Shown here: piece after piece, positions 37,376 to 47,278 of the stretch
How positions within the stretch are numbered: position 1 is the first letter of the stretch
Layout: every line of letters starts with the position of its first letter
Source of the DNA: Cytophagales bacterium WSM2-2
Lineage (GTDB): Bacteria > Bacteroidota > Bacteroidia > Cytophagales > Cyclobacteriaceae
Length of the DNA stretch: 64,000 bases
Direction of reading: 5' to 3'
Assembly (NCBI GenBank): GCA_015472025.1
Contig: BNHL01000001.1
Coordinates: 4,452,001 to 4,516,000, forward strand
Translations under genes and position numbers: made by a program
The notes under the pieces: generated by a model
The model's database searches: none
What the model was told of the DNA's origin: nothing
Seen by the model: the letters and a program-made list of their open reading frames with translations, nothing else

Positions 37376-37742
37376 TTTCTATTCTGGTCAATTTCGCAGC
37401 GATTAGTCTGTGCTCCCTGTGACAGTGGTATTTTATTTTACATGCATTCGCAGGCCTACTTAATTGGGTAAGCCTTCGTACCCCGTTGACGATTTCAATT
37501 TTATCTAATGATCTGAACAATCCAGGCTGGCTAAGGTAGTAATGTTGCAAAGCCGGATAACTTTATTTCATTTCCAGGTAACCGACAGCATAGAGAATAC
37601 TCATTCCCTATAATTGCAGAAAAAAAATCAAAGCAATATCGGCTGAAAAGCACCTGGTTCATTTTTGCATCACACCATAAAATCGACTGCTCTTATTGGC
37701 CTCCGGTTCAATTAACATCACATTAACTATTTTTTATTTTCT
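37376..37742. other. intergenic region upstream of the DUF1624-type gene
   Basis: A 367-base gap. No gene, repeat or clear hairpin was seen. An A+T-rich stretch TATTTTTTATTTTC immediately before the ATG at 37743 may be promoter or leader. Confidence 0.3.
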
Positions 37743-38951
37743 ATGACAGCATCAAATGCTATTTCGCAGCCGTTACCCGATCTGGTATCAACCCAGGATC
37801 GTATTCAGTCCATAGATTTGTTGCGAGGAGTAGTCATGATCATCATGGCGCTGGACCACACCAAAGACTATTTTTTTAATTTCGAGTTTGGGCAGATGGA
37901 TCTCACAAAGACAACACCACTGTTGTTTTTCACCCGGTGGATCACCCACTATTGTGCACCTGTCTTTATATTTCTGGCAGGAACCTCTGCTTTCTTTACA
38001 GGTCGCAGAAAGAGTAAAAAGGAGCTGACGAAGTTCTTGATTACGCGGGGGCTTTGGTTAGTGTTCCTGGAACTTACCGTGATTGCTTTCGGCTGGAGAT
38101 GGGATATCCGGTTTTATGCCATTGCACTAAACGTGATTTGGGCCTTGGGCATATGTATGATTGTACTTGCAGCAGCTATACACTTGCCACTCCGGTGGCT
38201 GGTAGTAACAGGTGTCCTGATGATAGTCGGTCACAACCTGCTTGACTCTGTTCATGTGGCTGGTGACGGCCTGGACTCAATTCTTTGGGCGATGCTCCAT
38301 GAGTTTAAACAGATAAATTATAAATATTTCTATTTCCGTGTTGGTTATCCAGTGGTGCCGTGGATAGGTGTGATGATGCTGGGTTATGCATTCGGTAATT
38401 TATATCTGCCTTCTTTCGATGCGAAGAAGCGAAGAAAGATATTGTATCTGCTGGGCATCGGTGCCATTTTACTTTTCTTTATTCTACGCCTTCCTAATAT
38501 CTATGGTGACCCTAAACTGTGGATGAGCCAACGCAATTCCGTATATACTTTCCTGTCGATCATCAATGTAACCAAGTACCCGCCTTCTTTGCTTTATGTG
38601 TTGATTATGCTTGGACCGGCATTGATCTTCCTGGCGGCAACTGAGAAAATAGCTGGTAAGTTTTCAGATTACATTGCAAGGCTGGGACGTGTACCTATGT
38701 TTTACTACATACTCCACATTTATTTGATACATTTTGTTGCTGGTGTCACCGCAGCGCTGATGGGCTATGATTTTACAGCTCTGGTATTCAGTCAGGCCAA
38801 TGACGGCTCCGGTCTTAAAGGTTTTGGATTTGGCATATATGCAGTTTATGCTTTTTGGATCGGCATCGTATTGGCTATGATACCTGTATGCTTATGGTAT
38901 GAGCGCTATAAAAGAAATAACCGCGACAAATGGTGGCTGAGTTATTTGTAA
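37743..38951 (+). CDS. DUF1624/heparan-acetyltransferase-like membrane protein
   Basis: A 402-residue integral membrane protein with about ten helices. The N-terminal signature RIQSIDLLRGVVMIIMALDHTKDYF is characteristic of the DUF1624 / heparan-alpha-glucosaminide N-acetyltransferase group; the helix that follows begins RWITHYCAPVFIFLAGTSAF. Conserved Asp and His residues lie in this N-terminal part. Eukaryotic relatives move acetyl groups across the lysosomal membrane; the bacterial substrate is unknown. The protein ends in a basic cytoplasmic tail (RYKRNNRDKWW). Confidence 0.88.
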   Translation: MTASNAISQPLPDLVSTQDRIQSIDLLRGVVMIIMALDHTKDYFFNFEFGQMDLTKTTPLLFFTRWITHYCAPVFIFLAGTSAFFTGRRKSKKELTKFLITRGLWLVFLELTVIAFGWRWDIRFYAIALNVIWALGICMIVLAAAIHLPLRWLVVTGVLMIVGHNLLDSVHVAGDGLDSILWAMLHEFKQINYKYFYFRVGYPVVPWIGVMMLGYAFGNLYLPSFDAKKRRKILYLLGIGAILLFFILRLPNIYGDPKLWMSQRNSVYTFLSIINVTKYPPSLLYVLIMLGPALIFLAATEKIAGKFSDYIARLGRVPMFYYILHIYLIHFVAGVTAALMGYDFTALVFSQANDGSGLKGFGFGIYAVYAFWIGIVLAMIPVCLWYERYKRNNRDKWWLSYL

Positions 38952-39098
38952 TTAGACAATGATGGGGGAAAGATTTCAGACCCAAATCCCTCGTATCGGG
39001 TTAACCCAAATTAAGTAGTGCCTAGTATATTCGCACTGAAATAAAATTTAAAAGCATTGATTAATTTCACAGGCCTGGCCTATAATATTCAAACACAC

Positions 39099-39920
39099 AT
39101 GTCATTCAAAACACTTATTGCTATCGCATGCCTTTCTTTTAGTTCGTTGTATGCACAACAAAATGCGTCACCCAAGTATGGAGACAATCCAAAAGCAGGC
39201 AGCTTCTTTAACCACGATGGTGTAAAGGTGTATTATGAAATCTATGGTCAGGGCAAACCAATGGTATTGTTGCATGGAAATGGGGGCTCCATTCGAAGTC
39301 GCGCTGACTTGATTCCTGAATTTGCTTCCCACTACCAGGTTATCGCTTTTGACAGCCGCTGTCACGGAAAGACGGATTGCCCGAAAGGGTACCTCACTTA
39401 CGTCCAAATGGCTTCGGATGTAAATGCGGTATTGGATCATCTGAAAATTGACTCTGCATACTTTTGGGGACAAAGTGATGGTGGCATTGTCGGTTTGCTC
39501 ACGGCTATCAACTATCCGAAGAAAGTAAAAAAACTTTTAGCGTCAGGTGCAAACTTACGGCCTGATACCACTGCATTAGATCCTGGATTGCTCCCTATTG
39601 TCGACAAAATGTGGGCGTCTGTCAAAAACGACAGCATTCGAAGCAAGCACATAAGGCTCGTGATGGACCAGCCCAACATAAAGAAATCCGACCTGAGAAA
39701 AATTAAGGCTGATGTCATGATTATGGGAGGAGACCGTGACGCTGTTCGCAACTCTCACTTCCTGGAGATGCACGAAAACATCCCCGGCTCACTGCTCTGC
39801 ATTTTGCCCGGAACCACTCACTTTCCTTACAAAGATCGCACGAAGTGGTTTCTGGAAATTATGTATGATTTCTTTGACAACCCACCACGCAGAACTACGA
39901 CAATTCAATTGTTTAAGTAA
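39099..39920 (+). CDS. exported alpha/beta hydrolase
   Basis: A 273-residue protein from ATG 39099 with signal peptide (about residues 1-19, ending SLYAQ); a further upstream TTG is unlikely. It is an alpha/beta-fold hydrolase with oxyanion-hole motif LLHGNGGS, nucleophile Ser126 (WGQSDGG) and catalytic His241 (GTTHFP). A GGDRD segment supplies the probable Asp. The substrate is not apparent. It lies upstream of a second, unrelated alpha/beta hydrolase. Confidence 0.87.
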   Translation: MSFKTLIAIACLSFSSLYAQQNASPKYGDNPKAGSFFNHDGVKVYYEIYGQGKPMVLLHGNGGSIRSRADLIPEFASHYQVIAFDSRCHGKTDCPKGYLTYVQMASDVNAVLDHLKIDSAYFWGQSDGGIVGLLTAINYPKKVKKLLASGANLRPDTTALDPGLLPIVDKMWASVKNDSIRSKHIRLVMDQPNIKKSDLRKIKADVMIMGGDRDAVRNSHFLEMHENIPGSLLCILPGTTHFPYKDRTKWFLEIMYDFFDNPPRRTTTIQLFK

Positions 39921-40052
39921 TTCGGGATCGGCAATTTTATATTGGGTCCTGACAAAAGACCCGAAAAATCTGTCCACTACAAAGCGTAGATTATCCATTT
40001 TACAAATTATGACGGTGCAGCAGCTTTGCAGCTCACAATTAATAATTTTAAA

Positions 40053-40778
40053 ATGGACAATTCAAAGAAAACGTATGTTTTAGTGCACGGTGCATGGCAC
40101 GGTGCGTGGTCGTGGCAAGCGACCAAACAAATAATGGAGCAGTCTGGCTCTAAGGTTATAACCTTTGATCTTCCGGGACATGGAACTGACAAGACAGACA
40201 TCCCACAAGTAACATTCGACTCGTATGTGGAAAAAGTAAAGAAAGAAATTACGAAGCTAAACACTTCAGTAATTTTGGTGGGGCACAGTCTTGCAGGTTA
40301 TATAGTAAGCAAGGTGGCAGAGGATATGCCAAAGAACATTGAAAAGCTAATATATGTTGCTGCCATGATACCGAACAAGCAGAAAACAGTTTTTGATACT
40401 TTGAAGGAGGATGCAGGAAGTGAATTGCTAAAGAATCTGATTTTTGCCGAAGATCAAAGTTGGGCAACGGTAAGCGAAGAGACATTGAAAAATGTTGTTT
40501 ACAATGGTGCAACCAACGAGCAAATTGCGAAGGCTGCACCTCAATTGGTTCGTCAAGCTATGCAGCCATTTTTAATTCCTGTAACTACTACCGGAAACAA
40601 CTTTGGTAAAATTGATAAAACTTTTATCATCTGCGAAAAAGATAAAATTTTTTCTGCCACAGCTCAAAAGGAACTTGTTAAAACAATCAATTGCAAAAAA
40701 GCAATTTCTATAAATACAGGACATGTACCTCATGTGGAGAATCCAAAGATTCTGGCAGAAACAATCTTAGAATTGTAA
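40053..40778 (+). CDS. alpha/beta-fold esterase-type hydrolase
   Basis: A 241-residue cytosolic hydrolase from ATG 40053. The N-terminus (YVLVHGAWHGAWSW) is the oxyanion-hole signature of the methylesterase/EstC-like group, with nucleophile Ser79 (VGHSLAGY) and a C-terminal His in GHVPHVE. No signal peptide. Codon use is more A+T-rich than upstream genes, as in the next three genes. It may act with the small ferredoxin-like and NTF2-like proteins that follow, under the AraC regulator (inference). Confidence 0.87.
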   Translation: MDNSKKTYVLVHGAWHGAWSWQATKQIMEQSGSKVITFDLPGHGTDKTDIPQVTFDSYVEKVKKEITKLNTSVILVGHSLAGYIVSKVAEDMPKNIEKLIYVAAMIPNKQKTVFDTLKEDAGSELLKNLIFAEDQSWATVSEETLKNVVYNGATNEQIAKAAPQLVRQAMQPFLIPVTTTGNNFGKIDKTFIICEKDKIFSATAQKELVKTINCKKAISINTGHVPHVENPKILAETILEL

Positions 40779-40814
40779 TAATCAAAATTTCAAAACATTT
40801 TAAATACAAATAAA

Positions 40815-41102
40815 ATGAGCAAAGCATATTTAAAAATCGCACTAAAAATTTCAGAAGAGAACAGACCTGCAGCAGCAGGAGTTTATTCTAAATACAAGCA
40901 ACCTTTTTTAGACACTATCAAAGGTGCCGTTTCAAAGGAACTTTTAATCAGGAAAGAAAATGTTGCGGTACTACACGGTTTTAACACTGCTGCTGAAGCA
41001 GAAAGTTATTTAACATCAAAGTTGTTCTCAAATGATGTAGTCACAGGACTGAAGCCTTTTTTGGAAGATAGCCCTGTAGTAAAAATTTATACGGTAGCAT
41101 AA
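40815..41102 (+). CDS. small ferredoxin-like (monooxygenase-type) protein
   Basis: A 95-residue protein, lacking a signal peptide, beginning MSKAYLKIALKISEENRPAA. Two beta-alpha-beta halves are suggested by LLIRKENVAVLHGFNTAAEAESYL and VVTGLKPFLEDSPVVKIYTV, resembling dimeric alpha/beta barrel proteins such as antibiotic-biosynthesis-monooxygenase-like domains. The exact family is not certain. It lies 36 bases after the esterase and precedes a hairpin. Confidence 0.6.
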   Translation: MSKAYLKIALKISEENRPAAAGVYSKYKQPFLDTIKGAVSKELLIRKENVAVLHGFNTAAEAESYLTSKLFSNDVVTGLKPFLEDSPVVKIYTVA

Positions 41103-41131
41103 TCGTGCTTCCCTTTATTAATTCTTAAACT

Positions 41132-41164
41132 AAGTAAGGCAGGCTTATAAAAGCCGCCTTACTT
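41132..41164 (+). terminator. terminator-like hairpin
   Basis: Stem AAGTAAGGC-A-GGCTT / AAGCC-GCCTTACTT with one bulged A and loop ATAA. It sits 29 bases after the ferredoxin-like gene. There is no T tract, so it may attenuate or simply stabilise mRNA. Confidence 0.55.
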
Positions 41165-41186
41165 CTATTGATAAAACTAAATCCCA

Positions 41187-41602
41187 ATGACTGATAAACG
41201 ATATCCACTTCCTCCATTTACTGTTGAAACAGCAAAAGAAAAAGTGCAGTTAGCAGAAAATGCCTGGAATACAAAAAATCCTGAAAAGTAAGTTTGGCTT
41301 ACACGATTGATACCGAATGGCGTAATAGAATTGATTTCATTAACGGAAGAAATGAAGTCATTGCATTTCTAACAAAGAAGTGGGAGAAAGAATTGGACTA
41401 CCAGCTAAAAAAAGAATTGTGGTGCTATACCGAAAATAAAATCGGGGTCAGGTTTGAATATGAATGGCACGATAAAGTAGGGCAATGGTTTAGAAGTTAT
41501 GGAAACGAGATGTGGGAGTTTGATGAAAATGGCTATATGAAAAAAAGATATGCCAGCATAAACGACTTAGCCATAAATGAAGAAAATAGAAAATTTAAAT
41601 AA
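41187..41602 (+). pseudogene. DUF1348/NTF2-like protein, frameshifted
   Basis: Frame one from ATG 41187 gives MTDKRYPLPPFTVETAKEKV... ending NPEK and a stop at 41289. The next frame continues directly with [19 protein letters not shown]. Together they make an intact DUF1348 (nuclear-transport-factor-2-like) protein of about 138 residues. One G missing from AAG-GTA (giving AAGTAA) explains the break exactly. The family has a cone-shaped fold; its reaction is unknown. As written no functional product is expected. It precedes the AraC gene by 12 bases. Confidence 0.85.
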
Positions 41603-41614
41603 GTAAACTCAGGT

Positions 41615-42484
41615 ATGAAGGATAAACAGGTTTTTACACTTATAAATGAACAAACAGGCAATCTTGCTTTTAAGATTCTACCTTTTACCGGCAACTCCCA
41701 TTTTGATCATTTACAACGTAATAACTACTTTACTCTGATATGGATAAAAAATGGTTCTGGGAATTTGCGGACGGATTTCTCTGAATTTTATTTTGAACAA
41801 AATTCAATGTTTTCATTTGCGCCTTACCAGCCATTTATGCTTAAAGCCGAATACTGCGAGGGCATAGCTATCTTTTTTCATTCCGATTTCTTTTGCATCC
41901 ACAAACACCAAACAGAAGTAACCTGCAATGGTATTTTGTTCAATAACATATATCAGCTTCCTGTTTTCACAATCGATGAAGCTAGTAAAGCCATGTTTGA
42001 GGAACTTGTGGAAAAAATGAAAATTGAAATTAGCAATTCCGCAATCGCCCAATACGAAATGCTGATTTCTTACATGAAGATTTTACTGATCACCTCATCA
42101 AGAATTAAATCTGAACAACTTATTGTAAACGCAGAAAAAGATATTAAAACAATCGAAATACTTCAAAGACTCAAAATTGCGATAGAAGAGAATTTTAGAT
42201 CAAAACATTTGCCAATTGAGTATTCATCAATGTTGAACATCTCTCAAAAAGCTCTGGCGAAACATGTAAGGAAGCATTATTACAAAACCTGTACAGAACT
42301 AATTACAGAACGCATACTTATAGAAGCAAAACGAGAATTGTATTTAACAAATAAAACAGTCAAAGAAATAGCATTTGAATTAGGCTATGAAGATGAACAT
42401 TACTTTAGTAGATTCTTTAAAAAGAATACACAAATTTCAACACAACAATATAGAGAAACAGTTGGCTTTGGAAAAGAAAGTTAA
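41615..42484 (+). CDS. AraC-family transcription regulator
   Basis: A 289-residue AraC regulator. The N-terminal cupin-like sensor (NYFTLIWIKNGSGNLRTDF, NSMFSFAPYQPFMLK) precedes a linker and the two-helix-turn-helix domain at about 185-280 (LPIEYSSMLNISQKALAKHV, VKEIAFELGYEDEHYFSRFF). It lies just after the frameshifted DUF1348 gene and is probably the local regulator of the 40-42 kb cluster. The effector is unknown. Confidence 0.92.
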   Translation: MKDKQVFTLINEQTGNLAFKILPFTGNSHFDHLQRNNYFTLIWIKNGSGNLRTDFSEFYFEQNSMFSFAPYQPFMLKAEYCEGIAIFFHSDFFCIHKHQTEVTCNGILFNNIYQLPVFTIDEASKAMFEELVEKMKIEISNSAIAQYEMLISYMKILLITSSRIKSEQLIVNAEKDIKTIEILQRLKIAIEENFRSKHLPIEYSSMLNISQKALAKHVRKHYYKTCTELITERILIEAKRELYLTNKTVKEIAFELGYEDEHYFSRFFKKNTQISTQQYRETVGFGKES

Positions 42485-42602
42485 ACCCTCGCATTGGTGT
42501 TTGCGCGATGGTTAATGAGGCAGCCTCACCAACAACTACGGAGACTTAGCATTTCATTTTAGATATCATTCCTTGATTAAAGCCACCTGTTCTTGCCTTG
42601 CT

Positions 42603-43559
42603 TTAAAAGACAAACGGCAGATTTACTCGTGTCATGTTAGAGCCGGCAAATACCCCCACGCCTCCTTCAAAATTAGTGTAGATTAGTATTGGCTCGTAAA
42701 ACGGATTGTTTTGGATTTTTACCTGGTCTGCGATACTTCTGTGATAATTATAGTAATTTTTATCTACGTGCAGTACATACGCGGAAAGTGTTAAGATATA
42801 AGAGGAAGAGCCTTCCGTGTCATCATAAAACTCAAAGGAATCGTGAATATCATATTTTTCTTCGTCTGAAATTATATCATTGTATAAGCTTTGATCAATA
42901 GTTACGCCTGTTGACAAAGTGTAATAATAATATCCGTACTGAGCTCTTGTAAGGACATAACCTGTTCGGTAATAATCACCTTTGCCAGGAAAATCTCGCC
43001 ACGCTATCTCATAATTGCAGTCGAATATTCTTAATGAAGACCCTGGAAACGATTGTCTCAGTAAATTGCGATAGTGAAAATCGAACGATGGCGCCTGAAG
43101 TGGAATAGTACAAGAAGCTTTAGCAATGGTGCCATCGGGAGCCTTCACGGTAAGAGTATAAGTTTTTCCTGGCAAGATCGGAAAGCGGTCGGCAGGCAGC
43201 GCATAATATCCACCTCTGACTATATTGTCGTGGTAGCTCAAACTGCCTTCAGCAAATTTTACGTAAGGCAATTCAACAGCATGATCCTGGTCGCTAAGTG
43301 TAACGGTAGCATTCTTAATTTGATTTACTGTATCCTGGGCCATCACCTGAGGTGGGGCAAATGTTCTGCTAGTAACCTTGTATAGTTCGAAAGGTTGAGC
43401 CCAGTTTACATAGGCTATCAACAAAGTATCCTGCGGGGAAATGAAGCAACGTGTCAGTATTTTTCGTTTGCTCAATTCAATTCTTTCCAATGGGTCATTG
43501 CATTGAGTGATCGAAAAAAATACTAGTGTTCCAATAATATTTAAAGTTATTCTATTCAT
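42603..43559 (-). CDS. DUF4249 lipoprotein
   Basis: A 318-residue lipoprotein with lipobox ending at Cys20 (ITQC). It shows the DUF4249 pattern: strands starting LSKRKILTRCFISPQDTLLI, then PILPGKTYTLTVKAPDGTI and later APSFDFHYRN. DUF4249 proteins regularly follow TonB receptors in Bacteroidota and play a SusD-like surface accessory role. The gene starts two bases after the receptor stop, in the same operon. Confidence 0.87.
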   Translation of the reverse strand: MNRITLNIIGTLVFFSITQCNDPLERIELSKRKILTRCFISPQDTLLIAYVNWAQPFELYKVTSRTFAPPQVMAQDTVNQIKNATVTLSDQDHAVELPYVKFAEGSLSYHDNIVRGGYYALPADRFPILPGKTYTLTVKAPDGTIAKASCTIPLQAPSFDFHYRNLLRQSFPGSSLRIFDCNYEIAWRDFPGKGDYYRTGYVLTRAQYGYYYYTLSTGVTIDQSLYNDIISDEEKYDIHDSFEFYDDTEGSSSYILTLSAYVLHVDKNYYNYHRSIADQVKIQNNPFYEPILIYTNFEGGVGVFAGSNMTRVNLPFVF

Positions 43560-43561
43560 TC

Positions 43562-46117
43562 TTAGAAATTGATGTGATATGAAAACGATGGTACGACAGG
43601 AAAAATATTTACACCTTTCAAATAGGTGTGATTGTTATCAACGGATACCTCGTATAAGAAAGGATTCTTTCTATAGTAGGCATTGTACAAACCAATTTCC
43701 CACACACACTCGTAGTTCTTCTTCTTTTTATGAAATTGAATGCCGAGATCAAGCCGATGATATGCGGGTGTCAAAAAAGAATTTTTTGGGCCATAGTCGG
43801 TGACCAGATTCCATGAACCTGCCTGTAGTCGAAGCAGATCATTATTGATAGCCAGGTATTGAGTTTGTGGAACGGTGATCCTGTTGCCGGATTGAAATAT
43901 GAATGTGCCGGAAAGCCTGATTTTGCTATTCAATTCATAAATAGCAACAACGGATAAGTCATGCCTGCGGTCATACAGCGCGTAGAATTTTTGCCCGAAA
44001 TTGATTTCGTCAAACTGCATTTCCGTCTTAGATAGGGTATAGCCTATCCATCCATTAAGCCTTCCGGTTTTCTTTTGGATTAATAACTCAATTCCGTTGG
44101 ACCAGCTTTGCCCCGATGTAATCTTATCCTCCCAGGGTATATATTGCTCTGAGGTAGGGCGATCAATCGAGAGAAAAGAACTCCCCGGTTTATAACTTAT
44201 GATGTTATCCGATTTTTTGGAATAGGCTTCAATAGAAATACTAACTCGTTTATTGGGTAAGTCGTGAACTATGCCAATTACTCCTTGCTGTGATGTTTCG
44301 TTGGGTACTTTAGCCGTAGAGGGAACCCACAGATCTGTAGGCAGGCCAAGACCGGTATTGCTTAGCAAGTGAATGTACTGATTCATTTTTGTGTACGCTG
44401 CTTTGACGGCCCAATTATCGGATAACTGATATTTTGTTGTGATCCGCGGCTCAGGGTTAACTCTCATGGAATTCAGCGTTGGGCTGAACCCGCTTAATCG
44501 GAACCCAAAATTGAATGATAGATTTTGGGTTGCCTGCCACTCGTCTTCCGCATAGAGCGCAGTCTCTAAATCATTAACCTGATTATTTAGATCCGTAAAA
44601 TTTATATTAGCCTGTTCCTTTACAATCAGAGCTCCTGGAGTAAATCGGTGAGCGATAAAATTTAGCCCTACCCGTATGTGATGGGATGATGATGCAAAAA
44701 TGTCTGCATCATATTTTATATTAAAATCACGAATGGCTGTAGTGTACCTGGCAGTATAAGTGGTGTCCTGGTATGACCGGTTGGAGGACGAATTCAGATT
44801 GAAGTTGCTAAATATGAAAGATGCATTGCTGAAGATTTTATTTGAGAACTGGTGGTTCCATCTCAGTGTTGCTGTTTGATTGCCCCAGCCGAAAGCATAA
44901 TCATTGTTGTCGCTTTTCAAGTGAAGATCATCTTTTCCAAAATAACCACTTAGGTATATTTTGTTCCTGTCGCTAATATTGAAGTTGATCTTAGAATTGA
45001 CATCATAGAAATAATATCCTTGCCCGTTTTTGACAAACGGCTTAGCAAACACGTCAAAGTAGGTCCTGCGCGCTGCAAACAAGGCAGAGATCTTTCCTTT
45101 CTTAACTGGCCCCTCAATAGTAAAATTGCTGGAGATTAGTCCGATCGAAGCTGCCCCAGTAGTTTTATTCTGATTGCCTTCTTTCATATGCATGTCCAAA
45201 ATAGATGACAATCGCCCTCCATAGCGGGCCGGGAATCCTCCTTTAAAGAAATCAATGCTTTTAATTGCATTACCATTAAACGCAGAAAAAAAGCCGAACA
45301 AATGATTGGCATTGTAGACAGGTGCGTCATCTAAAAGAATCAGATTTTGGTCTGAGCCTCCTCCTCGAACATAAAATCCACTAGATCCTTCGGTACCACG
45401 CTTGACACCTGGCAACAACTGAAGAACTTTGAATATATCTTTCTCTCCTAGAATAAAGGGAACGTTCTTCATTTGGTCTATGGGGAGATTTATATGCCCG
45501 ATTTCAACCTTCTCAGACTCCTTCTCGGATGATGAAATAACAAATACTTCTTTGAGAAGGTGATTAGACTGGAGATCAACATTCAACTCCTGATCTTCTG
45601 TTATTTTCAAACGGATTGTATTTGACACATATCCGGCATAAGAAAAAACGATCGTTAGAGAATCTTCTGGTAAGGTAATGGAGTAAAATCCATACCCGTT
45701 GGCTGGTACACCTGCTCTGAGTTCCGGGAGGTAAACGTTAGCCAGGGGCAACAACTCGTGACTTTCCTTTTCGCGGATGTATCCACTCAGTACATGCCTC
45801 TTCTTCTTTTCATTCTTTACCTGGTACAGGATGACTTTACCTTTTGAATAATTAAATCGGATATCTGTGTTTTTGAATAGGGACTGCAGTGCCTCGGATA
45901 ATGTGTAGGATCCTGATAAACTTACTTTTCTTCCCGAATTGATAATGTCATCGCTATAAACCAATCTTACGTCAGTTTTCCTTTCGATTTCCCTGAGCAT
46001 TTCGGAAAGAGTAATATTGCTTTGATTGATTTGAAATTTCTCATTTTGAGCGTTCAATCCTCCGAATAGGAATAACAAAAAAACGATGAGCAGGCCTTTA
46101 TTGGCATCCATTTCCAT
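43562..46117 (-). CDS. STN-type TonB-dependent receptor
   Basis: An 851-residue receptor from ATG 46117; 46111 is an alternative. Signal peptide ends GLNAQ. An STN signalling domain follows (FQINQSNITLSEMLREIERK, VRLVYSDDI, SLSGSYTLSEALQSLF). Next are a CarboxypepD_reg-like sandwich (about 110-190), the plug (PFILGEKDIFKVLQLLPGVK, GFYVRGGGSDQNLILLDDAP) and a 22-strand barrel. The STN domain signals outer-membrane ligand binding to the FecR anti-sigma encoded upstream. FecA-like iron receptors use this design, but the ligand is not shown. Its start overlaps the FecR stop. Confidence 0.92.
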   Translation of the reverse strand: MEMDANKGLLIVFLLFLFGGLNAQNEKFQINQSNITLSEMLREIERKTDVRLVYSDDIINSGRKVSLSGSYTLSEALQSLFKNTDIRFNYSKGKVILYQVKNEKKKRHVLSGYIREKESHELLPLANVYLPELRAGVPANGYGFYSITLPEDSLTIVFSYAGYVSNTIRLKITEDQELNVDLQSNHLLKEVFVISSSEKESEKVEIGHINLPIDQMKNVPFILGEKDIFKVLQLLPGVKRGTEGSSGFYVRGGGSDQNLILLDDAPVYNANHLFGFFSAFNGNAIKSIDFFKGGFPARYGGRLSSILDMHMKEGNQNKTTGAASIGLISSNFTIEGPVKKGKISALFAARRTYFDVFAKPFVKNGQGYYFYDVNSKINFNISDRNKIYLSGYFGKDDLHLKSDNNDYAFGWGNQTATLRWNHQFSNKIFSNASFIFSNFNLNSSSNRSYQDTTYTARYTTAIRDFNIKYDADIFASSSHHIRVGLNFIAHRFTPGALIVKEQANINFTDLNNQVNDLETALYAEDEWQATQNLSFNFGFRLSGFSPTLNSMRVNPEPRITTKYQLSDNWAVKAAYTKMNQYIHLLSNTGLGLPTDLWVPSTAKVPNETSQQGVIGIVHDLPNKRVSISIEAYSKKSDNIISYKPGSSFLSIDRPTSEQYIPWEDKITSGQSWSNGIELLIQKKTGRLNGWIGYTLSKTEMQFDEINFGQKFYALYDRRHDLSVVAIYELNSKIRLSGTFIFQSGNRITVPQTQYLAINNDLLRLQAGSWNLVTDYGPKNSFLTPAYHRLDLGIQFHKKKKNYECVWEIGLYNAYYRKNPFLYEVSVDNNHTYLKGVNIFPVVPSFSYHINF

Positions 46118-47081
46118 TGAGAATAATTTTATTGGTATTTTGATCAACTGTCAGCTGAAGAGCCAGGGCAATATCATCGACAATTCTATCCAGACGTTCG
46201 TTTTTATAGAATCCGGTGAAACGACATTTTAAAATCGCATTGGATTCAATAACGATATTTTTTCCATAGACGCGATTAAGGCAACGTACCACTTCTTTAA
46301 GATCAGTCTTTTCAAATCGAAGTTCATGAGTATGCCAGGCTAAGTCATTGAAGTCAGCGACAGTTTTGTGCGTCTTGTTCATTTTCTTATCCAGTATCAC
46401 CTGATCGCCCGGCTCCAGAATGGTCTTTGTATCAGTTGATTCAAACAGAACCTTTCCGGTTTTTAATAATACCACGATGGAGTCAGCTTTCAGATGAGAT
46501 TTGACAAGGAAGCTGGTGCCAAGAACTGTTGTACTAGTATTTTGAGAATGAATAATGAAGGGCTTCTTCTCATCTTTCTGAACTTCAAAGAAAGCTTCTC
46601 CTTCAAGAATCACTTCGCGTTTTTTTGCCCCGAACTTAGCCGGATAAATGAGCGTTGAATTTTGATTTAACCAAACCCGACTGCTATCATTGAGGATGAG
46701 AAGTTCGTTTTGATTATTGGATCGATAAACAATCTGTTTTTCTTGCTGAGGAAAAAGTAAGATGGAAGTCCATACCGCAAAGCCGAATATCAACGTGGCA
46801 GCCACCCGATAAACCCATACCATCTGTGGGGTCTTCCATCCGGGAATGGAATTGAGAGCGGGGAGGTGAATTCGAGTCGCGATACTTTTCCAATCAGCTT
46901 CAGCATTAACTGAAAATTTAGGCTCCTTTTTATAGGATGCCCAAAGATGCGCTATCCGCTCAAACTCTTTGTGATTCTCCGGGCTCTCATTAATCCAATT
47001 CCGAACGAGTTTATTTTCTGACTCATCCAGATCATTGGAAAGAAATTGGATAATTTTTTCAATTTCCGGTGATGGTTCCAT
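46098..47081 (-). CDS. FecR-family anti-sigma factor
   Basis: A 327-residue membrane anti-sigma factor. A short N-terminal sigma-binding region (IIQFLSNDLDESENKLVRNWINESPE) precedes a single helix about residue 95-112 (VAATLIFGFAVWTSILLF). The periplasmic FecR fold (LNDSSRVWLNQNSTLIYP, REVILEGEAFFEV, ILEPGDQVIL) and a DUF4974-type C-terminus (LKEVVRCLNRVYG) follow, the latter contacting the receptor STN domain. It is part of the sigma-FecR-receptor-DUF4249 unit, separated from the sigma gene by 197 bases. Confidence 0.92.
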   Translation of the reverse strand: MEPSPEIEKIIQFLSNDLDESENKLVRNWINESPENHKEFERIAHLWASYKKEPKFSVNAEADWKSIATRIHLPALNSIPGWKTPQMVWVYRVAATLIFGFAVWTSILLFPQQEKQIVYRSNNQNELLILNDSSRVWLNQNSTLIYPAKFGAKKREVILEGEAFFEVQKDEKKPFIIHSQNTSTTVLGTSFLVKSHLKADSIVVLLKTGKVLFESTDTKTILEPGDQVILDKKMNKTHKTVADFNDLAWHTHELRFEKTDLKEVVRCLNRVYGKNIVIESNAILKCRFTGFYKNERLDRIVDDIALALQLTVDQNTNKIILNGNGCQ

Positions 47082-47278
47082 TTTGGGTGGTTTTCACCTA
47101 AGACTTGAAATCGCCTCCTTACCCCCAAACGATTTTAATTTATTTTCTCAATTGCAAGACAATGAAGATGATCAGGAGGAGCAGGTATCCAAAATCCGAT
47201 GACCTCTTTAACTCGGGACGTTATAAGCCGGGCCTTACCGAGAGCTAAATGAGCCTATTGCCCAACGCGGTTAAGAGT

